A stretch of 64,000 bases of DNA from Clostridiaceae bacterium (GTDB taxonomy: Bacteria > Bacillota > Clostridia > DSM-8532), in NCBI GenBank assembly GCA_012719545.1, contig JAAYAD010000065.1:1-64000 (forward strand), read 5' to 3'. Each line of letters opens with the position of its first letter. The stretch's first letter is position 1. The position numbers were made by a program, and so were the translations under genes. The notes below the pieces were generated by a model. The model did no database searches, was not told where the DNA came from, and saw only the letters and a list, made by a program, of their open reading frames with translations. Of the stretch, positions 7,598 to 16,854 are shown in pieces.

Positions 7598-8284
7598 TCA
7601 TTTTTCGGCAATAGCTATAACGGCTGCGTAAATTCTGCCCGAACAATGATTGTTTAATATTTTAGCACACTGGTTAAGGGTTGTTCCAGTTGTTGTTACA
7701 TCGTCAATTAACAGGATGTTTTTACTTTTTACCGCATCTTTATTTGCTATACCAAATGCATCATCCATATTTTTCAGCCTTTCTTCTCTTTTTAAAAGGC
7801 TCTGGGGACGGGTTTTTCTCAACTTTTTAAGAATATTGTTGTCCATTGGAATATTAAGAAGCTTAGACAATTCTTTTGCCAGAAGCTCAGTCTGATTGTA
7901 TCCCCTTTGTCGTTTTTTGGAAGAATGCATAGGAACCGGCAAAATTATATCAATATCAGGAAGTATAGCCTCCTTCATAAGCTCTTCTGCAAGAAGAAAG
8001 GCAAATGTTGCCGAAAGTCTGGGATGATACTTAAACTTCATGGTTTGAATTGCCTCATCAATGCCATGCTCATAATAAAAGGCGGCAAAAAGACCATCGA
8101 CATATGGTATGTTGGGTGTCTTAAAAAATCCCCTGCCGCAGCGGGGAAGAAGCCGGTAGCAGGTTTCACACAGGTAGACTTCTGAATCCTCATTAATGAT
8201 TTCATCACATACCATGCATTTTGCCGGGTAAATCAGCCTTATAAGCTTTTCAGCAAAGCCTGGAGTATCAATTGATTTTTCCAC
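7598..8284 (-). CDS. comFC: ComF family phosphoribosyltransferase-like protein
   Basis: A 228-aa protein with an N-terminal four-cysteine cluster (CMVC at 23-26, CETC at 44-47 region). The phosphoribosyltransferase fold ends in the PRPP-type loop ILLIDDVTTTGTT. The HSSKKRQRGYNQTELLAKEL segment is diagnostic of ComFC/GntX proteins. ComFC takes part in natural transformation, probably with ComFA, but no comFA is present here. It overlaps recD2 by 17 bases, so the two are co-translated. The flagellar neighbours follow the Bacillus comF-yvyF-flgM order. Confidence 0.93.
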   Translation of the reverse strand: MEKSIDTPGFAEKLIRLIYPAKCMVCDEIINEDSEVYLCETCYRLLPRCGRGFFKTPNIPYVDGLFAAFYYEHGIDEAIQTMKFKYHPRLSATFAFLLAEELMKEAILPDIDIILPVPMHSSKKRQRGYNQTELLAKELSKLLNIPMDNNILKKLRKTRPQSLLKREERLKNMDDAFGIANKDAVKSKNILLIDDVTTTGTTLNQCAKILNNHCSGRIYAAVIAIAEK

Positions 8285-10481
8285 CCAATCGCTCCTTAAG
8301 ACCTGAGTATCTTTTTTTCCCGTTGATATTCCGAACCATTTTCTCCATTAAGTCGGGGCTTCCTACCAGCACCACAAGTTTCTTCGCCCTGGTAACTGCT
8401 GTATATAGAAGGTTTCGGCAGGCCAAAGCTCCCGGCACTCCATAAAGGGGGACAACCACCGCCGGAAACTCTGTTCCCTGGCTTTTGTGGACTGTAATGG
8501 CATATGCGTGCTCAAGATTGTCCAACTGGTCAAAACGATATTCACATGTTCTGTTGTCGTCAAACCGAACCGTTAGTATCTCTGACCGTGTATCAATATC
8601 TATGACAATTCCTATATCGCCGTTATATACCCCCAGCCCATCAATCCATCCGCCGTTATCATCCATCATGGTCCAGGGCATGGTATAGTCATTTTTAATC
8701 TGCATAACCCTGTCCCCGGTACGGAATACCGTACCTCCCGCAATTATCTGAGGCTTATTTTCCTGCTCGGGGTTAAGGTTCTGCTGTAAAAGCTCGTTAA
8801 GCCGGTTTACTCCTGTATCCCCCTTACGCATGGGCGATAAAACCTGAATGTCTCTTAACGGGTCAAAACCAAAGCGTTCAGGTATAATGCGCATGCAAAG
8901 CTCAACCACTGTATTTGCCGTATCTTTTCCGCTCAGTTTTTGTATAAAATAAAAGTCTCCCTCTTCATTGTTGACTGATGGAACAAGCCCCTGATTTATA
9001 AGATGGGCATTGGTGATAATGAGGCTTTCTTCCATTTGCCTGAAAATGGTCTTAAGCTTTATTACAGGGAATCTTCCGCTGTCAATAATATCTGAAAGCA
9101 CCTTGCCCGGTCCAACAGACGGAAGCTGGTCCGCATCCCCCACAAGTATTAAGCGCGCACCTTCCGGAAAAGCCCTTAAAAGAGCGCTCATCATGACAAT
9201 ATCAATCATGGAGGCTTCATCTACTATAATGACATCGGCTGAAAGAGGATTGTCCTCATCCCTGAAGAAATAGGGATTCTCTTCGTCTTCGTAATTATAG
9301 CCAACCTCAAGTAGCCTGTGGATTGTCTTTGCCTCCCAGCCCGAGGTTTCACTGATACGTTTCGCCGCTCTTCCTGTGGGCGCAGCAAGAGTCACCGAAA
9401 GCCCCCTGGCATTAAAAAGGTAAATAAGAGTTTTTATAATGGTGGTTTTTCCTGTTCCGGGGCCGCCGGTAATAACGCATATTCCCTTTGAAAGGGCACA
9501 TTTTACTGCTTCTTTCTGGATATCATCCAGAAAAATATCGTTTTCCTCTTCATATTGCCTTATTAATTCATCAGCATCCTCAAAAAGCGAATGTACAGTC
9601 CTATTCTTTAATGCTTCCAGCTTCCATGCACAATACCGCTCAGCTTCGGCAAGGGTATCGGTGTAAACCCTATCAGGAAACCTTTTTTCAATAAAGATTC
9701 TGCCTTCAAGGTTCAGCGCGTCAAAGGCGTCAAGAATATATTCCTGTTCTGCCTTCGTAAGCTTTTCTGCCTTTTTAAATAATTCATCCTTTAGAATGAA
9801 TGTATTGCCTTCAGCACAAGACGCATTGAGAATATACAGAAGTGCGGATTTAAGCCTTTCCTTGCTGTATGGTTCAACACCAAGGGAGGCAGCAAGCTTG
9901 TCACACACCGAAAAATCAAAACCAATGCTTTTGTCTAAAAGAATATAGGGATTGCTTCGTATTAGTTCTTCAGCATTTGCCCCAAGCCTTTTTATAATTT
10001 TATCCGCAATGTTTGAAGGCACATTGTACTTTTGAAGCATCATTGTTATGCTTCTTATGCTTTCATGCTCAACGAAGGCTTGTCCAAAGAATAGAGCCTT
10101 GTCGGGAGATATTCCTTTTATTTCCGAAAGACGGAGAGGTTCTTTTAAGAATATTTCAAAGGTTTTTTCCTTAAAAGTGTCAACAATAATCTTAGCTGTT
10201 GCAGGGCCAAGCCCTTTGATAAAACCGCTTGAGAGATATTCCTTTATTTCATCTTCCCGGGTGGGTTTTCTTCTTTCCATGTCCTCCACCTTAAACTGGC
10301 GGCCATAATCTGCATGACTGACAAATGCCCCTTTTGCCACAATGTTTTCACCAACTGTGATATGGGGCATTATTCCTACCATGGTAATGTGGGAATTTTC
10401 ACTTTTAAGCTCACATACCGTATAACCGTTTTTTTCATTTTTATAGCGAATTGACTTGATGACTCCGGTAATTTGTTCCAA
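8268..10481 (-). CDS. recD2: RecD2-type ATP-dependent DNA helicase
   Basis: A 737-aa SF1B 5'-3' helicase of the RecD2 type, which acts without RecBC. It has an N-terminal OB-like part, helix-hairpin-helix units (GLGPATAKIIV near 91-101 and SEIKGISPDKA near 119-129), Walker A GGPGTGKTT at 339-347, DVIIVDEASMID as Walker B, QLPSVGPGK, and a C-terminal AITVHKSQGTEFPAV motif. The length is typical. It starts the comFC-flagellar run 25 bases after a small membrane-protein gene. Role: replication fork and mismatch maintenance, by family. Confidence 0.95.
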   Translation of the reverse strand: MEQITGVIKSIRYKNEKNGYTVCELKSENSHITMVGIMPHITVGENIVAKGAFVSHADYGRQFKVEDMERRKPTREDEIKEYLSSGFIKGLGPATAKIIVDTFKEKTFEIFLKEPLRLSEIKGISPDKALFFGQAFVEHESIRSITMMLQKYNVPSNIADKIIKRLGANAEELIRSNPYILLDKSIGFDFSVCDKLAASLGVEPYSKERLKSALLYILNASCAEGNTFILKDELFKKAEKLTKAEQEYILDAFDALNLEGRIFIEKRFPDRVYTDTLAEAERYCAWKLEALKNRTVHSLFEDADELIRQYEEENDIFLDDIQKEAVKCALSKGICVITGGPGTGKTTIIKTLIYLFNARGLSVTLAAPTGRAAKRISETSGWEAKTIHRLLEVGYNYEDEENPYFFRDEDNPLSADVIIVDEASMIDIVMMSALLRAFPEGARLILVGDADQLPSVGPGKVLSDIIDSGRFPVIKLKTIFRQMEESLIITNAHLINQGLVPSVNNEEGDFYFIQKLSGKDTANTVVELCMRIIPERFGFDPLRDIQVLSPMRKGDTGVNRLNELLQQNLNPEQENKPQIIAGGTVFRTGDRVMQIKNDYTMPWTMMDDNGGWIDGLGVYNGDIGIVIDIDTRSEILTVRFDDNRTCEYRFDQLDNLEHAYAITVHKSQGTEFPAVVVPLYGVPGALACRNLLYTAVTRAKKLVVLVGSPDLMEKMVRNINGKKRYSGLKERLGGKIN

Positions 10482-10506
10482 TACTTACACCTGTTATCAA
10501 AAGCAG

Positions 10507-10851
10507 TTAATTTCTATTAAGGATATCATACAATACTCCGCCGGAATCCTGCAACACCTCTAAAGGGTACATCTTTTTCAGGGTATTGGCTATTTTAACG
10601 GTTTCATTATTACCGGCATGAATTACAAGGTATACCTTTCCGTCAGTCATAAGCTTTTCAGGTATCTTTTCAAGATATATTCTGCGGATTATTCCTTCAA
10701 GCTTTGATTCCGAGTTCTCTGGCACAAGAAGTATTAGCTTGTATCCGGCATCCAAAGTCTTTGTCTTGGAATAATAATATATTGAATAAACAAGCCAGGC
10801 GATGCCTATAAAAGCAAGTATGGACAGGATAGTCAGAAGAAAAGTCTCCAT
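10507..10851 (-). CDS. Small membrane-anchored protein of unknown function
   Basis: A 114-aa protein with one N-terminal transmembrane helix (about residues 5-27) and a soluble part with alternating beta and alpha segments (YKLILLVPENSESKLEGIIRRIYLEKI, KVYLVIHAGN). This suggests a small Rossmann-like domain facing the cytoplasm. No family is recognised. It sits 25 bases before recD2 and probably shares its transcript. Confidence 0.75.
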   Translation of the reverse strand: METFLLTILSILAFIGIAWLVYSIYYYSKTKTLDAGYKLILLVPENSESKLEGIIRRIYLEKIPEKLMTDGKVYLVIHAGNNETVKIANTLKKMYPLEVLQDSGGVLYDILNRN

Positions 10852-10918
10852 ATGTGCCCCCGGGCCTTATGCTTTCATATACTCATCATATGTTTTGGAA
10901 AGCCTATCTGTTAAGTAT

Positions 10919-10948
10919 ACAAAAGGACAAGGATAATCCTTGCCCTTA
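10919..10948 (-). terminator. Terminator after metK
   Basis: On the minus strand AAGGGCAAGGA pairs with TCCTTGTCCTT (one wobble) around a 3-4-base loop, and TTTTG follows. It begins about 25 bases beyond the metK stop codon. Confidence 0.7.
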
Positions 10949-10971
10949 AATTAATATGATATTAATCCCTG

Positions 10972-12162
10972 TTATCTTAATCCTGCTTTTTCCCTCAACA
11001 GTTCAACCTTATCGAGTCTTTCCCATGTGAAATCGGGGTCATTTCTGCCAAAATGGCCATAGGCCGCTGTTTTTCTGTAGATAGGTCTTCTTAAGTCAAG
11101 CATCTTAATAATTCCGGCAGGTCTTAAGTCAAAGCTCTCTGAAACAATTTGAGAAATCTTTTCTTCCGGAATTACGCCGGTTCCAAATGTATCAATCATT
11201 ATTGAAACGGGCCTTGCAACACCTATTGCGTAAGCAAGCTGAACCTCAACTCTCTTTGCAAGCCCTGCAGCTACGATATTCTTTGCCACATATCTTGCCG
11301 CATAGGCTGCTGAACGGTCCACCTTGGTGGGATCCTTTCCTGAAAAGGCTCCGCCGCCATGCCTACCCATTCCGCCATAGGTATCCACTATTATTTTTCT
11401 TCCTGTAAGACCAGAGTCACCCTGGGGTCCGCCAATTACGAAGCGGCCTGTGGGATTAATGAAGAAGCGGGTTTTGTCGTCCAGCAATTCCTTTGGTATA
11501 ACAGGCTTTATAACATTTTCTATAATATCTTTTTCAATTCTATCATGAGTCACCTCAGGCCCATGCTGGGTTGAAACAACAATTGTGTCCACCCTGACAG
11601 GCTTGTCCCCATCATATTCAACAGTAACCTGGCTCTTGCCGTCGGGTCTTAAGTAGTCCAGTTTTCCGTTTTTCCTCACCCAGGTCAGCCTTTCGGTGAG
11701 CTTGTGGGCAAGGGAAATGGGCATTGGCATATACTCAGGGGTTTCGTCACAGGCATAGCCGAACATCATACCCTGATCCCCCGCACCGATTGCCTCAATT
11801 CCCTCATCCATCATATTAAGCTTATGCTCCAGAGCCTCATTTACACCAAGGGCAATATCCTCTGACTGTTCGTCAATGGAGGTAATTACCGCACATGTGT
11901 CACAATCAAAACCAAATTTAGCCCTGTCATAACCTATATCACGAATGGTTTCCCTGACAATTTTCGGAATATCCACATAGCATTCTGTCGTGATTTCTCC
12001 CATGACCAGAACCATACCCGTTGTAACCGCAGTTTCACAGGCAACTCGGGCATATGGGTCCTTGGCAATAATGGCATCCAAAATGCTGTCTGATATGTTG
12101 TCGCAAATCTTGTCTGGATGACCTTCGGTAACAGATTCCGAAGTAAATAATTTCCTGCTCAT
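10972..12162 (-). CDS. metK: S-adenosylmethionine synthetase
   Basis: A 396-aa enzyme making S-adenosylmethionine from methionine and ATP. Signatures are [13 protein letters not shown] at the N-terminus, [12 protein letters not shown], the [18 protein letters not shown] active-site loop, and [12 protein letters not shown] at the end. The start is ATG 12160-12162 with AAAGGAAAGGAG before it. An in-frame ATG 24 codons upstream lies in the loop of the riboswitch terminator and is rejected. Expression is under the SAM-I riboswitch upstream, giving feedback by its own product. Confidence 0.98.
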   Translation of the reverse strand: MSRKLFTSESVTEGHPDKICDNISDSILDAIIAKDPYARVACETAVTTGMVLVMGEITTECYVDIPKIVRETIRDIGYDRAKFGFDCDTCAVITSIDEQSEDIALGVNEALEHKLNMMDEGIEAIGAGDQGMMFGYACDETPEYMPMPISLAHKLTERLTWVRKNGKLDYLRPDGKSQVTVEYDGDKPVRVDTIVVSTQHGPEVTHDRIEKDIIENVIKPVIPKELLDDKTRFFINPTGRFVIGGPQGDSGLTGRKIIVDTYGGMGRHGGGAFSGKDPTKVDRSAAYAARYVAKNIVAAGLAKRVEVQLAYAIGVARPVSIMIDTFGTGVIPEEKISQIVSESFDLRPAGIIKMLDLRRPIYRKTAAYGHFGRNDPDFTWERLDKVELLREKAGLR

Positions 12163-12217
12163 ATTACTCTCCTTTCCTTTTTTACAGGAGCTCTTTTTCC
12201 AATATTTTTCCCAGAAT

Positions 12218-12242
12218 AAAAAAATCTCTTCCATGAAGAGAC
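12218..12242 (-). terminator. Expression-platform terminator of the SAM riboswitch
   Basis: TCTCTTC-ATG-GAAGAGA forms a 7-bp stem followed by seven T (12218-12224), read on the minus strand. It lies 55 bases before the metK start and just after the aptamer. It should form when SAM is bound. Confidence 0.85.
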
Positions 12243-12254
12243 CGTTAACATAAG

Positions 12255-12356
12255 CCCCTCATCTGTCAGGATTACTCCTGCGGGAATTGGCACCATTGCT
12301 TTATAAGCTGGTTGCCGGGTTTCATCGGGCCCAATCCCTCCACCTCTCTTGATAAG
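12255..12356 (-). promoter_or_regulatory. SAM-I (S-box) riboswitch aptamer controlling metK
   Basis: Read on minus from 12356: CTTATCAAGAGAGGTGGAGG, then GGCCCGATGAAACCCGGCAACC, GGTGCCAATTCC and AGATGAG close to the 3' side. These are the conserved blocks of the S-box aptamer in the right order, including the P1 closing pair CTTATC/GATGAG. It senses S-adenosylmethionine; bound ligand favours the terminator at 12218-12242 and so represses metK. Confidence 0.97.
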
Positions 12357-12380
12357 GTTACATTATTCGACTGTAAGTGA

Positions 12381-12409
12381 ATGATAACATACCAAAAATT
12401 ATACGTCAA
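12381..12409 (-). promoter_or_regulatory. Promoter of the metK leader
   Basis: TTGACG (12409-12404) and TATCAT (12386-12381) are separated by 17 bases, giving a start about 15 bases before the S-box. It is divergent from, and only about 8 bases away from, the promoter at 12417-12446. Confidence 0.8.
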
Positions 12410-12416
12410 GGACCCG

Positions 12417-12446
12417 TTGACAAGTTGGCAAAACTGTAAATATAAT
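12417..12446 (+). promoter_or_regulatory. Near-consensus SigA promoter of the 12481 gene
   Basis: TTGACA and TATAAT separated by 18 bases lie 35 bases upstream of the ATG at 12481. Both hexamers match consensus exactly. Confidence 0.8.
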
Positions 12447-12480
12447 TAAGGCAAGCAAAAATACAGCAGGGTGATATGCC

Positions 12481-12885
12481 ATGAGAAAAATAAAAGATAC
12501 CGCCATTGATGACTTCCAATACGCCGTATCTGAGCTATTAATCCGCAACAAAAGCATTCTTGACGGAATGACCAAGCTGGACACTTCAAATGCACGTATT
12601 AACAGAGCGCTCTCAAAAGCTGTTACCCACTGCGGCTGCATACAGGTAAATGCCCATAAGCAAGATTTCCCTGAGGACGCAGGGCTGGACAACATCAATA
12701 ATTCTTTAAGCTCCCATCTTGAAGGGGAGTTATGCCCCGATTGCAGAGACCACCTTGAAAAAGAAATAGGGAGTCATCTTTTCTATCTGGCGTCCTTATG
12801 CAACAATCTTGACCTGAACCTCTATGACATAATCATCAAGGAGCTTGACAGGCTAAGACTCCTTGGAAAATTCAGCTTAAGGTAA
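12481..12885 (+). CDS. Conserved clostridial-type protein, MazG-like C-terminal helix (unknown role)
   Basis: A 134-aa soluble protein. It has cysteines in a CGC (about 56-58) and a CPDC (about 85-88), which may bind metal. It ends in an amphipathic run, LEKEIGSHLFYLASLCNNLD, that resembles the E-x-GDhhWYLA helix of MazG-type nucleotide pyrophosphohydrolases. The full four-helix MazG motif is not evident, so hydrolase activity is not claimed. It stands alone on the plus strand with its own strong promoter. GGTGAT precedes the ATG. Confidence 0.8.
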   Translation: MRKIKDTAIDDFQYAVSELLIRNKSILDGMTKLDTSNARINRALSKAVTHCGCIQVNAHKQDFPEDAGLDNINNSLSSHLEGELCPDCRDHLEKEIGSHLFYLASLCNNLDLNLYDIIIKELDRLRLLGKFSLR

Positions 12886-12914
12886 ATAAAAACCTGCGGT
12901 ATAATTCCGCAGGG
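12884..12914 (-). terminator. Terminator of the cysE-cysS-radA operon
   Basis: CCTGCGG pairs with CCGCAGG around a 7-base loop, and on the minus strand TTTTTATTTA follows. It lies about 200 bases past the radA stop. The 200 bases between (12915-13117) contain AT-rich repeats of TAAGAGA but no gene. On plus there is no T-tract. Confidence 0.65.
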
Positions 12915-13117
12915 TACATATCTAAACAACTTATTATTTTACAATACTGTTTATTTGTACTGGCTTAAACTTATTGTTGAAGCCTTTTCTTATTTTTATC
13001 TCCCATTTGTCTCTTATCTCTTATAGTCTCTTATTAGTTTTTAATTCAAGTCTTTAAATATTTAAATTTAAACTCGTCTTCAAAACCTAAGATGTATTGA
13101 GAAACCGATTATTCTCC

Positions 13118-14476
13118 TTAGAATGCTGCCTCAATAGCCTGTTCCACGGTTGATACCGTTATTATTTCAGCTGAACCCCCAAAATTAGATAATATATCTT
13201 TTCTCTGCTCAGGAACAATTAAGCGTCTGAAGCCCATTCTAAGGCTTTCTGTAATACGCTTGTCCATCTGACTTACCTGGCGAACCTCACCCGTAAGCCC
13301 AACCTCGCCGAATACAACTGTTGAAGGCCTTATGGGAATATTTCTGAAACTTGAGGCAATAGCCAATACAACTCCTAAGTCGGCTGCAGGTTCAATTATC
13401 TTAAAACCTCCAGCTACGTTAAGGTATGCGTCAAAGGTGTGAAGCTGCATGCCCATCTTTTTTTCAAGAACAGCCATGAGCATGGAAAGCCGGTTATAGT
13501 CCATTCCGGTAGCCTGTCTTCTGGGCATTCCAAAGCTTGTAGCGCAGATTAAGGCCTGAATTTCCACCAGAATCGGCCTGGTGCCTTCAATAATGCCTGC
13601 AATGGCTGAGCCTGCCTGATCCCGGCTTTTGTCTTCAATCATTATTCCTGAGGGATTGGACACATCTTTAAGGCCGTTTGAATCCATTTCAAAAATTCCA
13701 ATTTCATTGGTTGAACCAAACCTGTTCTTAACTGCCCTGAGTATCCTGAATCCCTGATGGCGTTCCCCCTCAAAGTAGAGAACCGTATCCACCATATGCT
13801 CCAATACACGGGGGCCGGCAAGCGCTCCTTCCTTTGTTACATGGCCTATAATAAATACCGTTATGCCTTTTTTCTTGGCAATCCTGAGAAGGTGGCTTGT
13901 GACATCCCTTACCTGGCTTACACTTCCGGGAGCCGAGGTAAGCTTCTCCGAATAAATAGTCTGTATGGAGTCGATAACAAGAAAGTCGGGCTTGTCCCTT
14001 TCAATTATGGCTTCCACCCTCTCATAGGAGGTTTCGGAAAGCAGGTAAACATTTGAATTTACCGCTCCAAGCCGCTGTGCCCTGAGCTTTATCTGAGCCG
14101 CAGATTCCTCGGCAGAAACATATATTACTTTGCCTTTTTCGGCTATTTTAGAGCACACCTGCAATATAAGGGTGGACTTTCCTATCCCCGGGTCTCCCCC
14201 TATAAGAATAAGAGAAGCAGGAACAATGCCTCCGCCAAGAACACGGTCAAGTTCCATGCTTCCTGTTCCAATTCTGGACACCTCAATATTCTCTATTTCA
14301 GACAGGGAAATTGAGGCAGGCAGGGGTGCATGCGACAAAGACTTGTCGTAAGAATTCTCTTCATAGACTTCCTCTATAAATGTATTCCATTTAAGGCATG
14401 ACGGGCATTTGCCCAGCCAGCCGCTGCTCTCATAGCCGCATTCACTGCATACATATTTATTTCGTAGCTTTGCCAT
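13118..14476 (-). CDS. radA: DNA repair protein RadA/Sms
   Basis: A 452-aa RecA-like ATPase that drives branch migration in recombination. It has a zinc finger C10-x2-C13 / C24-x2-C27, Walker A GGDPGIGKST, the RadA-specific KNRFG motif near residue 250 and a C-terminal Lon-protease-like domain lacking the protease serine context. It is the last gene of an operon after cysE and cysS (18-base gap). Confidence 0.97.
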   Translation of the reverse strand: MAKLRNKYVCSECGYESSGWLGKCPSCLKWNTFIEEVYEENSYDKSLSHAPLPASISLSEIENIEVSRIGTGSMELDRVLGGGIVPASLILIGGDPGIGKSTLILQVCSKIAEKGKVIYVSAEESAAQIKLRAQRLGAVNSNVYLLSETSYERVEAIIERDKPDFLVIDSIQTIYSEKLTSAPGSVSQVRDVTSHLLRIAKKKGITVFIIGHVTKEGALAGPRVLEHMVDTVLYFEGERHQGFRILRAVKNRFGSTNEIGIFEMDSNGLKDVSNPSGIMIEDKSRDQAGSAIAGIIEGTRPILVEIQALICATSFGMPRRQATGMDYNRLSMLMAVLEKKMGMQLHTFDAYLNVAGGFKIIEPAADLGVVLAIASSFRNIPIRPSTVVFGEVGLTGEVRQVSQMDKRITESLRMGFRRLIVPEQRKDILSNFGGSAEIITVSTVEQAIEAAF

Positions 14477-14494
14477 TTGCTTTCCCCTGAAAAC

Positions 14495-15883
14495 TTATAT
14501 CTTTTTCCACTTAACCCCATTTGGTGTATCCTGAAGCTCAATTCCCATCTCTTTAAGCTTATCCCTGATTTCGTCAGCAAGCTTATAGTTTTTGGCCTTT
14601 CTTGCCTGCTGCCTTTCCTCAATAAGCTTTTCAACTTCAGCTTCCAGAGTATCTTCGCTCTTTCTTACAATGCCCAATACACCAGTAAGCTCATTAAACA
14701 GGGAAAGAGCACCCTCCAGGAAGGATTTGTCCTTATTGCCGTTTGCAATCTGTACGTTGATTTCCCTAACAAGTTCAAATATGGCTGAAATAGCATCGGC
14801 AGTGTTAAGGTCATCATCCATTGCTTCTATAAACTTGTTTTTATAAACAGTAAGCTTATCAAGATTTTCAGCTGAATCTGCGGAATTTTCAGCACTCTTA
14901 AGGAGGAATTCAAGATTTCTCTTGCATTCATAAAGCCTTTCAAGAGCATTTCCTGCCTGCTCAAGCTGCTCTGCACTGTAATTTATTGGGCTTCTGTAAT
15001 GGGCAGACAGCATGAAGAAGCGTATAACTTCATAATCATAATGCTGTGCCGCTTCCCTTACTGTAAAGAAATTGCCAAGGGATTTTGACATCTTCTGATT
15101 GTCAATATTAAGGAAAGCATTGTGAAGCCAGTATCTTGCAAAGGGCTTTCCTGTTGCCGCCTCGCTCTGGGCAATTTCATTCTCATGGTGAGGGAATATA
15201 AGGTCAACACCGCCGCTGTGGATGTCGATTGTATCACCAAGGTACTTGTTTGCCATAACCGAGCACTCAATGTGCCAGCCGGGACGTCCGGGCCCCCATG
15301 GGCTGTCCCATGCAGGTTCTCCCGGTTTTTGCGCCTTCCAGAGGGCAAAGTCCATGGCATCCTTCTTTCTTTCATCCACGCCTATGCGGGCGCCAGCCTC
15401 CAGCTCTTCAATATTGTAGTGGGACAGCTTACCGTACTCCTCAAACTTTCTGGGGCTGAAATATACATCGCCGTCCACCTCATAGGCATAGCCCTTATCA
15501 ATGAGAATCTTGATGAATTCTATAATCTCAGGTATATTTTCGGTTGCTCTTGGATGGATATCGGCCTTTTCAATTCCAAGACCCTCGGCGTCAACAAAAT
15601 ACTCCCTGATATAGCGTTCGGCTATCTCAGGTACTGTTGTGCCTTCCTCCCTGGCTTTGTTAATGAGCTTGTCGTCTATGTCGGTGAAATTCTGAACAAA
15701 AGTTACGTCATACCCTCTGTACCTTAAGAACCTTCTTAAGGTATCGAAGATTATAAAGGGCCTTGCGTTTCCTATGTGGAAATAATTGTAGACAGTGGGT
15801 CCGCAGGAATACATTGTCACCTTGTTTTCCCTTAATGGTACAAATTCTTCTTTTTTTCTTGTCAATGTGTTATATAGCTTCAT
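14495..15883 (-). CDS. cysS: Cysteinyl-tRNA synthetase
   Basis: A 462-aa class I synthetase charging tRNA-Cys. The zinc-site [17 protein letters not shown] includes the HIGH variant [14 protein letters not shown] completes the cysteine pocket, and the KMSKSLGN loop lies near residue 270. The start is ATG 15881-15883 with AAAGGAG 10 bases upstream; a frame 12 codons longer into cysE is rejected. Gene order cysE-cysS with a 7-base gap is typical of Firmicutes. Confidence 0.97.
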   Translation of the reverse strand: MKLYNTLTRKKEEFVPLRENKVTMYSCGPTVYNYFHIGNARPFIIFDTLRRFLRYRGYDVTFVQNFTDIDDKLINKAREEGTTVPEIAERYIREYFVDAEGLGIEKADIHPRATENIPEIIEFIKILIDKGYAYEVDGDVYFSPRKFEEYGKLSHYNIEELEAGARIGVDERKKDAMDFALWKAQKPGEPAWDSPWGPGRPGWHIECSVMANKYLGDTIDIHSGGVDLIFPHHENEIAQSEAATGKPFARYWLHNAFLNIDNQKMSKSLGNFFTVREAAQHYDYEVIRFFMLSAHYRSPINYSAEQLEQAGNALERLYECKRNLEFLLKSAENSADSAENLDKLTVYKNKFIEAMDDDLNTADAISAIFELVREINVQIANGNKDKSFLEGALSLFNELTGVLGIVRKSEDTLEAEVEKLIEERQQARKAKNYKLADEIRDKLKEMGIELQDTPNGVKWKKI

Positions 15884-15890
15884 ATGTTCA

Positions 15891-16619
15891 TTACTCCTTT
15901 TCACCATCATTGGTGGCATTATCCTTGTTTATCTTATTTGCTTCATATGATTCAAGAAGCCTCTTCATTTCCTGATACTCTTTCTCATAATCCAACAGGT
16001 CATTTTTAAGTTTCTCCAGTTCACTTCTTAATCTGCACAGTTCCTGGGATACCGGGTCAGGTATATGTATCTGGTCAAGTTCGAAGCTTTGGCGGATTTT
16101 TTGTCCGGCACGCTTTACAGCCCTGCCCGGAACACCCACAACGGTTGTATCTTCCTCCACTTCGCTTAAAACAACTGCATTTGCTCCTATTTTAGCATTA
16201 TCCCCTACCCTGAAGGGACCCAATATTTTTGCCCCTGCGCTTATAAGAACATTATTTCCCACCGTAGGATGGCGCTTTTTGCCCTTATCTTTTCCAGTAC
16301 CTCCAAGGGTAACGCCGTGGTAGATTGTGCAGTAATCGCCTATCTCTGCGGTTTCACCTATAACAACACCCATACCATGATCTATAAAAAGACACTTTCC
16401 GATTTTGGCTCCGGGATGTATCTCTATTCCGGTTTTATGGCGCGCCCATTGGGATATGGCTCTGGCGATAAAATAAAAGCCGCGCACATGGAACCAGTGG
16501 GCTATCCTGTACATTCTGACAGCCTTATATCCAGAATATTGGAAAATAACCTGCCATACGCTTCTGGCAGCCGGATCACGTTCATATATTGACTTTGCTT
16601 CCTCATACCATCGGAACAT
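15891..16619 (-). CDS. cysE: Serine O-acetyltransferase
   Basis: A 242-aa enzyme acetylating serine for cysteine synthesis. The left-handed beta-helix hexapeptide repeats run from about residue 60 ([19 protein letters not shown]) through [17 protein letters not shown]-type loop to [11 protein letters not shown]-terminal Glu/Lys coiled coil (about 200-242) is longer than in many CysE proteins. ATG 16619 is used rather than a GTG three codons earlier. Putting cysE with cysS couples cysteine supply with its charging. Confidence 0.95.
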   Translation of the reverse strand: MFRWYEEAKSIYERDPAARSVWQVIFQYSGYKAVRMYRIAHWFHVRGFYFIARAISQWARHKTGIEIHPGAKIGKCLFIDHGMGVVIGETAEIGDYCTIYHGVTLGGTGKDKGKKRHPTVGNNVLISAGAKILGPFRVGDNAKIGANAVVLSEVEEDTTVVGVPGRAVKRAGQKIRQSFELDQIHIPDPVSQELCRLRSELEKLKNDLLDYEKEYQEMKRLLESYEANKINKDNATNDGEKE

Positions 16620-16649
16620 GACCTTCACCCTATAATCTATTTATCAATT

Positions 16650-16678
16650 ATTATACACATTATGCCTGCAAGTGGAAA
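16650..16678 (-). promoter_or_regulatory. Promoter of the cysE-cysS-radA operon
   Basis: TTTCCA (16678-16673) and TATAAT (16655-16650) are separated by 17 bases, with TG one base before the -10. Transcription would start about 25 bases before cysE, leaving no room for a T-box or other leader. Confidence 0.65.
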
Positions 16679-16819
16679 GCGTATACTAATTTGCGTCTAA
16701 ACAATAAAACAGATATTTTAATAAGCATGAATCGGCAATATTTCTCTTTTTACGGTATTTCCCCAAATCTTTCTTCCATCTCTGAATATTTCTGTGCCTA
16801 AAATTTCAGCAAGCTAATA

Positions 16820-16848
16820 CAAAAACAGGTAACCCGTATGGATTACCC
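16820..16848 (-). terminator. Terminator after coaW
   Basis: GGTAATCC pairs with GGGTTACC (one T-G wobble) around ATAC, followed by TGTTTTTGT on minus. It starts 7 bases past the coaW stop. Confidence 0.8.
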
Positions 16849-16854
16849 GTTAAT

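Noticed and set aside
12163-12234. N-terminal 24-residue extension of MetK
   Set aside because: The ATG lies in the loop of the S-box terminator and has no ribosome-binding site; ATG 12162 has a strong one and gives the normal MetK start.
12950-13060. Repeated TAAGAGA motifs (minus strand) after radA as a possible CRISPR or regulatory array
   Set aside because: The copies are short, unevenly spaced and imperfect in AT-rich DNA; no repeat-spacer pattern.
16620-16854. Possible cysteine T-box upstream of cysE-cysS
   Set aside because: No T-box core is present, and the best promoter leaves only a 25-base leader.
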